Source: Anthopleura xanthogrammica (Eukaryota; Cnidaria; Anthozoa; Actiniaria; Actiniidae). Taken from it: 64,000 bases of DNA. The notes beneath the pieces are model-generated. The model had not been told where the DNA came from. It worked only from the letters and a program-made list of their open reading frames with translations, and did no database searches. The stretch is from assembly GCA_964019055.1 (NCBI GenBank), contig OZ025221.1, forward strand, positions 1,121,001 to 1,185,000. Direction: 5' to 3'. Shown in pieces: positions 14,016 to 21,436 of this stretch. Every line of letters begins with the position of its first letter. The first letter of the stretch is position 1. The position numbers and the translations under genes were made by a program.

Positions 14016-17000
14016 TAAGAAACCAGTGAATAGAAAGTTTGTAGTGAGTTCCAAAAAAAGAATAACCATGTGTATCATTTTCTATTTTTCTAGGGTAATG
14101 CATGGAAATGAATTTACGACTCTTCCACGTTTTGATGACGCTCCTTTAAATCAACTGTAAGTAACACTAACTAAACCAAACTGTATAACTACCAATTTTA
14201 TACCAACATTTTGTTTAGATTTTTTGCAAGCAATCGTATCAAATCCCTGGATAACTTCAAGTTCATGAGGAAGATTTCAGAACTTATCAATGTGTAAGTA
14301 TTCATGAAACACATTTTCTTTCTACATATAGAGGCTTTGCACCATCACATGATGGCAGCCATGACAGCAGGCAGGAACAATATACCTCATCGGCTTGGTG
14401 TAATGTTGTCCCATTTCAGACCACGTGTCATTCTCTTGAGAATAAGATTTTTTGTTTGAGTTGTATCCATATTCATGTATCTTCTTATGCGCAACCGTTA
14501 AACAATGAAATGATACTCTGGGGAATGACACGTGGTCTGAAATGGGACAACATTACACCCAAGCCGATGAGGTCTATTGAATCTGGTTTAATCTGTTTTA
14601 CATGAGAAAGAATTAAGTTTCCCAGGGGAAAAAGACATTGTTGTGCCCCCTGTCATGGCTGCCATCACGTGATGGTGCAAAGCCTCTATTCTTCCTACCT
14701 ATTTTGATTTTCAGAAGGGGTCATTCAATTCATTGTTATAATTTTGTCATTTGTACAAAAAGAGAAAGATAATAATATTTTCCTGTCAGACAAAAAAACA
14801 AAAGGAACAAACAAATAAATCATTAAACAACTTTGATCGCGGAGCACCCTAAAAAGCGATGGGCTATATAGGAGACTAGTATGGGAAAAGTGATGGGACT
14901 AAGATTGGAAAATATAAGAGACTAGTATATAATAGACTACCAGCCCCTCCCCTCGTCCCCTCGTGCGGTCCCTTAACAAATAAACAAAACAAAAAAACAA
15001 AAAACAAAAAATCGCCAAACCAAGGCTTCGAGATGTCACTAAAAAAATGATGTTTACAATGTGTTTTTTTTATTCAAGGTTTTTTGATAACAACAAAATC
15101 GAGCGCATTCTCAACAATACTTTCAAAGGAGCCACCAAGCTAAATGCTATGTAAGAATCATATATGTATATACAAATATATTAACAATTTTATAAATGAC
15201 AAATAACAAAAAAAGCGCGAACTGATCTAGGATGAGTAGCTAGGCTAGCTCGACTGACGACCCATTTTAAATTATGCTACCAGCAAATTCAAATGGTTTT
15301 TAGATGTGTTTCTCATTGGATAATGTTAAATTATATAAAAAGACACCTTGACAGCTGTGCATACTATACACTTTCCAGTAATTGTTCCCTCAGCATCCCA
15401 TAATGTCTTACTTGAAACGATTAATAGAATTCGTATCGGTAAAAAGGTTTATTGTTAGCTTAAGCGGTAACCAGAAGAAAATAAGAAAATACCCCACTTG
15501 TTATGCTGAAAACTGATCACAGATGTTGAAAAAAAACCTCTTTTGATATCCAAATTGAAATTGAAACAATAGCCCACTTGCTGCACATTGGAATGCAGCT
15601 CAATTTGGAGGGCAAAACAAAAGAACTTCAAATTCCTGAGAATTGGAACCTATTGTTTTGACCCCCCCAAATAGAGCTGCATTCCGACGTGCTGCAAGGG
15701 GTCTATTAGAAAGAGATAGAATGTTGAAAATTTCTGTAATTCTTAACCACTTCCTCGTGAGTCAATACATTTTAATTTCCCGTAACACCAAACCTCTTGA
15801 TGCACTGAACGTCAAAATAATATTTTAACAGGGGAGAATTGCTAGGGGAGTCCATCTCTCAATAAATCGCTGGTAAATCAGAGTAATAGCTTGGCTAAAA
15901 ACAACTCGCACGCTGATTGGTTTGTGTGTGCGACGTAAAATTTCGTAAAATGCTGAATGCTTTCTCGGCGGAACAAATGAGATTGGTTACGTAGAGTTTG
16001 TTTGACGTGTTTTCTTTTCCCCGCCATGAGGTTTATTCAGCCCTTTTTTTTTCTTTCTGCAGATCTTTTACTGGAAATCCGCTTACAGTTATTGAAGATG
16101 GGGCATTCCTATCACTGCCAAGTCTTAAAATCATGTGAGCAACTACATCACAAACTATAAGCTGCATCAGATGAGAAAAATATCGATGTATTCAAATGTA
16201 GGATCCGTGGCATGGTCAGCGGTTACATAAAATACTGCTTGATTAGTCTTATTTACTCAGGACAATAGAGTGTATTGCACAGTCTATTGAAAACACACAA
16301 TTGAAGGGCTCAGTATTCTTTTTCTTAGAAATTTGTTGGACACCCAGTTGACGATTCCACTCGACATTTGGCCAACGAAGGCTCTCATAACATATATCGT
16401 GTAAGTTGGTGATCATCTTCCATAAAACGTTTTTTCAACTTTTGATTTGTGCGCTTTTCATGTTTCTGTGACCACTAGACGGCACAGACGTCGGGCTTTT
16501 TTGTTTCCGCCAAACTAAAAGTCACTAAGACCGCTATGCGTTTGATGAACAACAGGTAAGACACGAGAAAAGCACTTTCAATGAATTGACGGTGAGTTTA
16601 AGAAAATCCGATAACGAAAAGAACGGTCTACGATGATCAATGGGCGTTTCTAGCTTGGGCGTAATATTTTTCCATTTCATTCCCGGCCCTGGAATAATAT
16701 TTCTTTGTTGAACGGTTGCGCATGAGAATACATACGACATCAACATGGATTAAACTCAAAACAAAAAAAATTCTAGAAAATGTGGTTTGTTGAAAATGTG
16801 AGGACATTACAATCCAAGACAAGGAGGACTATTTCTTTCAAAGATTAAGCAGTTTTTCTTTGTGTGGCTTTTGCTAGGTTTCAGAGTAAAGACTCGACCA
16901 TCGGCGTCGTGATTCGAGATCAGAACACGAATTCCCATCTCGTCTTGAAGAAAGTTGGGTACATCTGCAGAGATGTGGCATTTGACAAGTTCGACTGTGA

Positions 17001-19648
17001 ACCTTGCAATAGAGGAACCTTTAAGTCACCTTCAAGACAAAGCTGTGAACTCTGCCCACCAGGTAGAACTAAACCAAATTATATCAAATAAGCCTGAAAA
17101 CAACCTTTGGGATGATCTAAGTCAGGGTACAGCTACATCACAGATCGTTCCCTGAAGCAAACTCTGGGCTGGTCTTAGTCAGGGTAACGCTTACTCACAG
17201 ATCGGACCCTGAAGCAACCTCTGGGCTGATCTAAGTCATGGCATGGCTCTTGTGGCATTTTATTGAAAAATGATCAATTTATGATAAAAATATGCTATAC
17301 GCTTAGTTCTCAATCATTCCTTTTTGAAATGCTTTCAGGTGGCTTCTATCAGGACGAGATGGGTTATTCAACCATAATATTTCAAAATTATCAATTTATG
17401 ATAAAAATATGCTATACGCTTAGTTCTCAATCATTCCTTTTTGAAATGCTTTCAGGTGGCTTCTATCAGGACGAGATGGGTTATTCAACCATAATAGCAT
17501 ATAATTTAGGTTGCAAGCAGTGTCCACCGGGATCTTATGTGAAGCCTGAGCTTGCACCAGGAAAATCTCAAACAGACTGTCAATCATGTCCACCAGGTAG
17601 CTTGCCACTTTCATATCCATGTATCCATTATTTATCTTTAATTATTTACCGTCACCTGGTTGGCTCAGTTGGTTGGGTATTGGTTTGTTGGGTGTGAGGT
17701 CATCATGGGTTCAGTCCCCAGCCGGACCAACACTCAGGGTTTTAAAATGACTGAGTAGAAAGCGTTGCCTTAGTAATTACATCTAAAATTGGATTGACTT
17801 TCAAATAGCACGATTTGACCGCATTAAATGGCGGTCCTGTCTCTCCACACTTTACCATTACCAACCAATATCGGTGGGACGTAAAAAACCAATGAGGACC
17901 TAAAGAAACACTGGAAGCGAACGTCCCTATATTGTACAAAACCTCTATCAATCATGATTGACATAAAGTATATCATAATTATTTATAACTGAACATTTGA
18001 ACATGAAATTGCTTATGGAAACAAATGTCTGTGAATTACAGGAACCAATCTCAAGGAACTTGCAAAGTTTCGCGCGTGCAGATGCATGGAAAACTACTAC
18101 CGCCTTGATCGATTTGGACCTTGCAGTATATGCACCAAAGGCTACATGTGCCTGAATGAGACTATCGATCTTGCGCCAGGATTCTATTGGGTGTGGCAAA
18201 GCAAGAAATCCCAGCAACAATACGAGACTTTTAAAAATGACCTGATGATTACGAAAGCTGAGTACAAAATAAAGAACTTTGAAGAGAAGATACCGAATGT
18301 CTACGCCTGTCCAGTTGCAGAATCTTGCTTGGGAAAACGTAATTCACAATGTAGTAAAGGCTACGAAGGTCCACTGTGCGCTGTTTGTGGCAAGGGATAC
18401 TTCAACGTGTTAACCAAATGCCGAGAGTGCCCAACTTTACCATGGATCATTGGACAAATAGTAATGGCTTCGCTGGCAATGGCTGTTCTGGTTGTCATTG
18501 TTCTGTGGGAGAAGAAAAAAGATCCAAACAACCCATCGCGTACCTTAACGGACATCTTTCTAGCCAGACTTAAAATAGTCATCGGGTTCTATCAAGTCTC
18601 GGTGGCTACTTTTGACGCTTTCTCATACATCAGTTGGCCGGGACCGGTCGTTACTATCATGAAATACGCCAAGATGCTGCAGTTTAATCTTTTGCTCATA
18701 GCACCTGTGAACTGCATCAATCATTCAATAAGAGCAGATGCTTATACTCAACTTCTTCTCAGTGTCACCCTCACAGCAGTTGTCATCGGGATGGGGCCAG
18801 TTTTCAACTTTCTCATAAAGTGTTACGTGAAGTACAGAACCAAAGAAAAGGAAACTCAAGATATCCAAATAAGCCAATACAAGGAGAAAAGCTATCGATT
18901 CTGGATCTTGATCCTGTTTATCACGTTCCCATCGACATGTACCCACATCATCCAGATGCTACCAGCTGCCTGTCAAGAGATATGTTCCTATGGCAACGTC
19001 CAGTGCAATTCCTATCTCAAAGCTGATTACTCGATCAAATGTAACACAGCGAAACATAGCATTTATGGCAGTTTTGGCTCAGCAGCTTTAATTTATTGCA
19101 TTGGTTTTCCATTGTCGATGTTTGCTCTCCTGAAAAATGCTCGCCGTAATGCTGGGGTTGACAAAGCGAAAAAGAGGGCAATATTAGTTGGGACACGCTT
19201 TCTTTATGAAAACTACTCACTAGATTGCTGGTTCTGGGAGATTGTTGAAGTTGTCCGGAAGATCGTGGTCACGTCAATGCTAATACTCATGAATGCCGAA
19301 AGCCGCACAAGTCTTGGTCTTACTGCCATTTTATCTGGGCTATACTCTGTTGCTTTTGCTTATTCCAAACCAATTAAAGACGTGTTTGAGCACTGGCTGC
19401 AGCTGATCTCTCTGATGGCAAGTTCTGTCAACTTTACCATCGGAATGCTGATGAAAATCCCAGAAGAAGAATCGTCATCAGGCATCAACAACCAGACCGA
19501 CACGCTTATAGTTACAGTTTTTCTTGTTGGTGCAAATGTTTTGGTGGTTGCTCTGGTGGCAGGTATTTTCTTTCAATTGTCCGTTTACATTACATATCAA
19601 ATAGTCACAATACATCCAATTTATGTTATTGTCTTCAAGACAACTTGA
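1158..19648 (+). CDS. LRR multi-membrane-span receptor (5' partial, 28 exons)
   Basis: Exons inferred from splice sites and frame: 1158-1229, 2341-2412, 2568-2639, 3246-3317, 3668-3739, 4320-4391, 5364-5435, 5764-5835, 6201-6272, 6758-6829, 6968-7039, 7629-7700, 8045-8116, 9580-9651, 10344-10415, 10553-10621, 11002-11073, 11252-11323, 12162-12233, 12347-12418, 14094-14156, 14219-14293, 15079-15150, 16063-16134, 16329-16400, 16878-17062, 17456-17596, 18042-19648. Exons 1-25 each encode one leucine-rich repeat (pattern LxxNxLxxIxPGxFxxLxxLxxL); nearly all are 72 bp (exceptions 69, 63, 75) and all introns between them are phase 2. Two Cys-rich exons and a multi-pass membrane exon follow. The start and signal peptide lie upstream of the window. 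Expected role: a plasma-membrane receptor with an LRR ectodomain; the ligand is unknown. The one-LRR-per-72-bp, phase-2 design is that of LGR/RXFP receptor genes, but the membrane part is not rhodopsin-like. Some annotators would call it uncharacterised. Confidence 0.85.
1375..1950. mobile_element. Element with ~85-bp terminal inverted repeats
   Basis: Bases 1375-1456 and 1861-1950 are imperfect reverse complements (shared: atattttgtagcat, attggtactttt, accttgatagcttgtt, gatgtctg). The interior of about 400 bp has no convincing ORF. It lies in the first visible intron of the LRR gene. Confidence 0.6.
2112..2320 (+). repeat. Degenerate CACGT satellite
   Basis: A pentamer repeat of cacgt, pure near 2120-2145 and degenerating afterwards. 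It includes many acgtca cores that resemble CRE half sites, but the periodicity argues for a simple repeat. The plus-strand frame here (THRHVTSRHV-like) is an artefact. Confidence 0.8.
2706..2895. mobile_element. Palindromic MITE ending in AATAGACC
   Basis: The termini caatagacctaatc and gattaggtctattg continue into arms that contain aacgcgttgc and ccacccaattcaaaacctctg and its complement, about 75 bp each. It is one of several MITE families here ending in (A)ATAGACC. Confidence 0.75.
3335..3500 (-). repeat. 55-60-bp repeat, three copies
   Basis: Tandem copies of the unit containing ctctgggctgatctaagtca, gggcatggctaactcacag and atcgaaccctgaaacaac. The same unit recurs at 17100-17245, 34275-34805, 36135-36320 and 41640-41905. 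Confidence 0.85.
3505..3640 (-). mobile_element. SINE body fragment
   Basis: Contains the reverse complement of the SINE landmarks (gggtttttctccgggttctc, agagtttgttaggtctctcc) found in the complete copy at 58.7 kb and the copy at 44.1 kb. The tRNA-like head is degraded. Confidence 0.55.
4440..5010 (+). mobile_element. SINE copy split by a hAT-like insertion
   Basis: The left piece (about 4465-4493, gagtggagttgtttgttgg) and right piece (about 4868-4985, ttctctactgcgcttcaaga...ttttcctccctccg) are adjacent in the intact SINE at 58.7 kb. Between them is a 373-bp insertion with 8-bp duplicated flanks. Confidence 0.65.
4494..4866. mobile_element. Non-autonomous hAT-like element
   Basis: The terminal inverted repeats match over 24 bp (left cagaaactcgtaagggggtt, right complement cagaaaatcataagggggtt). 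The 8-bp target duplication gttggtac lies at 4486-4493 and 4867-4874, counting one shared G. It has no transposase ORF. An 8-bp duplication with a CAG-type end is the hAT signature; the family assignment is inference. Confidence 0.7.
5081..5310 (+). repeat. 115-bp direct tandem duplication
   Basis: The segment starting cgattttcgtcatttgcgtc at 5081 repeats at 5196, almost unchanged through taataagctattgtatttat. It lies directly upstream of LRR exon 7. A related fragment (taataagctattgtattta) appears near 13355. Confidence 0.85.
5542..5676. mobile_element. Palindromic MITE, tagaccccttgcac termini
   Basis: The arms tagaccccttgcactaat and attagtgcaaggggtcta flank a short interior; ctgggggtcaaaac and gttttgacccccag also pair. 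Confidence 0.8.
6348..6662 (+). repeat. Minisatellite (GGTCCTTT)n, ~39 copies
   Basis: A near-perfect 8-bp array in the intron after LRR exon 9. Because 8 is not divisible by 3, each strand cycles through all frames and stays open, giving spurious ORFs (LVLWSFGP, KDQRTKGP). Confidence 0.97.
7120..7552 (+). repeat. CCTA/CCTATA minisatellite
   Basis: Mixture of cctacctacctata and cctacctata units between LRR exons 11 and 12. The open frame encoding TYLPIPTYL repeats is an artefact. Confidence 0.97.
8137..9366 (+). repeat. 13-bp minisatellite (CCCTATCATAATG), ~94 copies
   Basis: A 1.23-kb array in the LRR-gene intron after exon 13. Interspersed variants (catattg, tattataatg, ataatatcctat, ataatatcatat) recur in short higher-order blocks, which suggests repeated local duplications rather than simple slippage. 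Confidence 0.97.
9385..9470 (+). repeat. Interspersed repeat with atatagcgct motif
   Basis: Contains ttatttatatagcgctcat and caaggcgctttaca, a motif pair often seen in interspersed repeats of marine invertebrates. Fragment only; the assignment rests on motif memory. Confidence 0.4.
11359..12024 (+). repeat. Pentanucleotide array (CAGCA)n, ~133 copies
   Basis: Nearly pure for about 560 bp; the last 100 bp contain cacac variants. It lies in the LRR-gene intron after exon 18. Most frames are open (QHSTA on +, AVLCC on -), giving spurious ORFs of up to 265 codons. Confidence 0.98.
12346..12424 (+). other. LRR exon 20 with a GC donor
   Basis: Exon 12347-12418 (LxxNRLxxLPDGFFGGL) is followed by gcaagt instead of gtaagt. 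All other visible donors of the gene are GT. GC-AG is the commonest non-canonical U2 pair and the rest of the donor matches consensus. Confidence 0.75.
12435..13171. mobile_element. Compound tagacccc-type MITE cluster
   Basis: A left end atagacccttccagcacgtc lies at 12435. A complete palindromic copy spans 12975-13113 (tagaccccttgcagcacgtc, then aattgagctgc, then gcaaggggtctatt). Two more right-end copies lie at about 13114-13140 and 13141-13171. The set looks like nested or serially truncated copies. Confidence 0.6.
13464..13589 (-). pseudogene. 3' end of a non-LTR retrotransposon RT ORF
   Basis: Minus strand, 41 codons and a stop. It encodes HAAPKLWNNIPEEIK followed by SIFKPRLKTFLFKNYFSL. 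This is the characteristic C-terminal tail of LINE reverse-transcriptase ORFs (LWNxLPxxI...FKxxLKxxLF). Everything upstream of it is lost, so it is a severely 5'-truncated copy inside the intron between LRR exons 20 and 21. Confidence 0.75.
13970..14009 (+). repeat. A-rich tract
   Basis: About 38 consecutive A residues, preceded by a shorter A-run. It may be the tail of a retroposed copy. Confidence 0.9.
14328..14689. mobile_element. MITE nested inside a second MITE
   Basis: The outer palindrome ends are atagaggctttgcaccatca and its complement, with catgatggcagccatgaca-type arms. The inner element (14381-14576) has ~50-bp arms, including cccatttcagaccacgtgtc and its complement. The same nested structure with the same junctions occurs at 61173-61523. 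Confidence 0.85.
15290..15465 (+). repeat. Interspersed repeat shared with the GPCR upstream regions
   Basis: Contains gtgtttctcattggataa, gacagctgtgcatactata, tcccataatgtcttact and ggtaaaaaggtttattg. The same blocks in the same order occur upstream of all three tandem GPCRs (about 56550, 59410, 62220). Confidence 0.8.
15568..15707. mobile_element. Palindromic tagacccc-type MITE
   Basis: The arms contain ggaatgcagctcaatttgga on the left and its diverged complement ending ctgcaaggggtctatt on the right. It belongs to the same family as 12975-13113. Confidence 0.75.
16878..17062 (+). CDS. Exon 26: end of LRR region and Cys-rich GCC2/GCC3-like module
   Basis: The exon follows a tag acceptor and ends at gtagaa. 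It enters in phase 2 and leaves in phase 1. It encodes about 61 residues; the second half has the spacing CEPCNxGTF...SCELCPPG typical of GCC2/GCC3 (ephrin-receptor-like, TNFR-like) Cys repeats. The Gly codon at the end is split across the intron and completed by the next exon. Confidence 0.85.
17273..17495 (+). repeat. 117-bp tandem duplication across an intron-exon boundary
   Basis: A 106-bp segment (17273-17378) recurs at an offset of 117 bp (17390-17495) with no visible difference. Each copy contains the end of the intron, the cag acceptor and the first 40 bases of exon 27. The offset is a multiple of three and the extra copy is open in the exon's frame. Confidence 0.9.
17456..17596 (+). 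CDS. Exon 27: second GCC2/GCC3-like Cys module
   Basis: The exon is phase 1 to phase 1, 141 bp, encoding GFYQDEMG...CKQCPPGSYVKP...CQSCPPG. Its 5' part and the preceding intron are duplicated 117 bp upstream (17273-17378 against 17390-17495). An alternative acceptor at 17339 therefore exists, and it would add exactly 39 in-frame residues. Confidence 0.8.
17643..17770 (+). mobile_element. tRNA-derived SINE, second family
   Basis: An A-box-like tggctcagttggt and a B-box-like gggttcagtcccc are about 45 bp apart. A non-tRNA body with accaacactcagggtttta follows. The acceptor stem does not pair well, so it is not a functional tRNA gene. Confidence 0.6.
18042..19648 (+). CDS. Exon 28: Cys-rich domain and 9-10 membrane segments
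   Basis: The acceptor ttacag|ga restores frame with exon 27, giving about 535 residues. The first ATG at 18086 is internal, not a start. Counting from that Met, residues about 10-115 are extracellular and Cys-rich, with APGFYWVW and then CSKGYEGPLCAVCGKGY. Hydrophobic segments follow near 118-140, 158-182, 190-212, 219-245, 272-292, 326-350, 391-428 (one or two), 436-456 and 473-500. The segment AFAYSKPIKDVFEHWLQL is a landmark conserved in this type of membrane module. The family resembles 'ephrin-receptor-like Cys domain plus TRP-like membrane domain' proteins of protists and basal animals; channel or receptor activity is inference. Confidence 0.8.
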
Positions 19649-19789
19649 CACATTTAATAGTAAGTAAAAATTGGGGATTGCTTTGATTTCCACAATTTAA
19701 ACTAAGTAAATTTTAACAATTTCAACGACCCAAGCCAATCATGTTCTGGCTGACACAAACCGAAACGTAGACGCCTCGGAGTTAGAACG

Positions 19790-20408
19790 GCAGCAGTAGT
19801 AGCAGAAACAGAAACATCAGCAACAACCACAACAGCAGCAGCAGCAACAGCCACAACAATAACAGCAGCAGCAACAACAACACTAGCAACAAAAACAGCA
19901 GCAGTAACAGAAGCAGAAAAACCAAAAGCAAAAACGGCAGCACCACCACCACCAACAAAATAAATTAAAAACAATAGCAACAACAGCATCAACGATAAAA
20001 ACTGAAAAAAAGCAGAAACAGAAAAAACAAAAACGGTGGCAGCAACAACAGCAACAACAGCAGCAGCAACAACAATAACAACAACAATTACAGTAATATG
20101 ACAACCGCTGCAGCGACAACAATCACCAGAAACAATAACACCAGCAACAACATCAATGCGACAACATCAAGAATTACTGGAAGAGCAACAGTAACAATGA
20201 CAACAACATCTGCATGCAGCAGCAACAACAGCAACAACAACAGAAACAACAACAGCAACAACAACAGCAACAACAACAGAAACAACAGAAACAACAACAG
20301 AAACAACAACAGCAACAACGGCAACAACAGAAAAAACAACAGCAACAACAACAGCAACAACAGCAACAGAAACAACAACAACAGCAACAACAACAGAAAC
20401 AACCGCAG
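19790..20408 (+). repeat. CAA/CAG trinucleotide-rich tract
   Basis: About 600 bp of interspersed caa, cag and aaa triplets. The poly-Q, poly-N and poly-T/S frames are artefacts. It lies downstream of the exon-28 stop, or within an intron if the 20704 exon is used. Confidence 0.95.
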
Positions 20409-20703
20409 AAAGATAGCAACAAATGCAAATTGCCCATTTCAGAACACATGACATTCCCTTGAGAAATGTTCTTTTGTCAAAATATTTTTACTTGAAAGAA
20501 TCAACTCCCAAAAGTGGTATCACATGGTCTGAAATGGGCACAACAAACAACGAAGCTAAAGAGGTATATTGCTGATGATTCAATAACTGTCCCAAATGGC
20601 CCAACAAAGAGTATCCAAATTTCTTTATCTTAAACACACAAACTTAAGCACACTTTATCAAAAACTCTGCCATGTTTACCTAATTATTATTATTTCATTC
20701 CAG

Positions 20704-20927
20704 TCAAGTACATCTCAAACGTTTTGACGACAGCACTTGCCTTGAAGCAGAATCCAGAATGTAGTGCCACATGTTGTCTCGAGATACTCCAGCTCGTCAC
20801 CGACGCTCCTGGTGAAGTGTCCAATATGTCCGCTCCACAACCAGCTACACAATCTCAAGATCTTTTCCAAAATGTTGCAGAAGCGAAGGATAAAGAGATG
20901 TTCCCACGAAAGATGCGGAAAATATGA
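20704..20927 (+). CDS. Candidate terminal exon encoding an alternative C-terminus
   Basis: A strong acceptor (ttattatttcattccag) precedes an open frame of 74 codons ending in tga. It needs an incoming phase-1 intron. Exon 28 has a phase-1 donor at 19562|19563 (gcag|gtattt) inside its last membrane segment. Joining them replaces the short tail read through in exon 28 by VKYISNVLTTALALKQ..., an amphipathic then hydrophilic tail that looks more natural. The CAA/CAG repeat would then lie in the intron. Inferred from splice signals and frame only. Confidence 0.5.
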
Positions 20928-21436
20928 AAATGTTCCCAACAAGGATCTGAAAGATGTGAACGATGTTCCAAAAAAGATCAGAATCCTGTAAAAGATCTTT
21001 TCAAGAAATATTTAAAAGATGTAAAAAACTTTCTCCAAAACATTAGTAATTGATTAGATACTCGTTTACAATATTCAAATATGCTTCGACAAATGAATGT
21101 TCATGATATCCAAGAGACATTCCATTTTTCACATCTAAGCTGCAGTAAGATAGTATTGTTGCATTATATTGTATCTTCACTTCAGAAAATAACCAATTGT
21201 AGTATCTAGATCTAGAGTGGCTAATTATTATTATTGTTACTATTATTATTATTACTATTATTATTTTATTTTAACCTCAGAAAAATTTGATATAATATAA
21301 TTTTTCCCTGGTAAAATTACTAGTCGGGTCTTTTCCCCAAGACCTAAGACTTCAAACTGACATTTCAAAACCTAACCGACACCTTTAACCTATTGTTACA
21401 ATGCTGCTTGACGTTTTCTTTTTCTTTCTTTTATCC

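Noticed and set aside
18086..19648. ORF start at 18086 as an independent gene
   Set aside because: The frame is open upstream to a good acceptor that joins the Cys-rich exons in phase; the Met is internal.
19702..20462. Poly-Q/N/L/V ORFs
   Set aside because: CAA/CAG triplet tract readable in all six frames; no conserved context.
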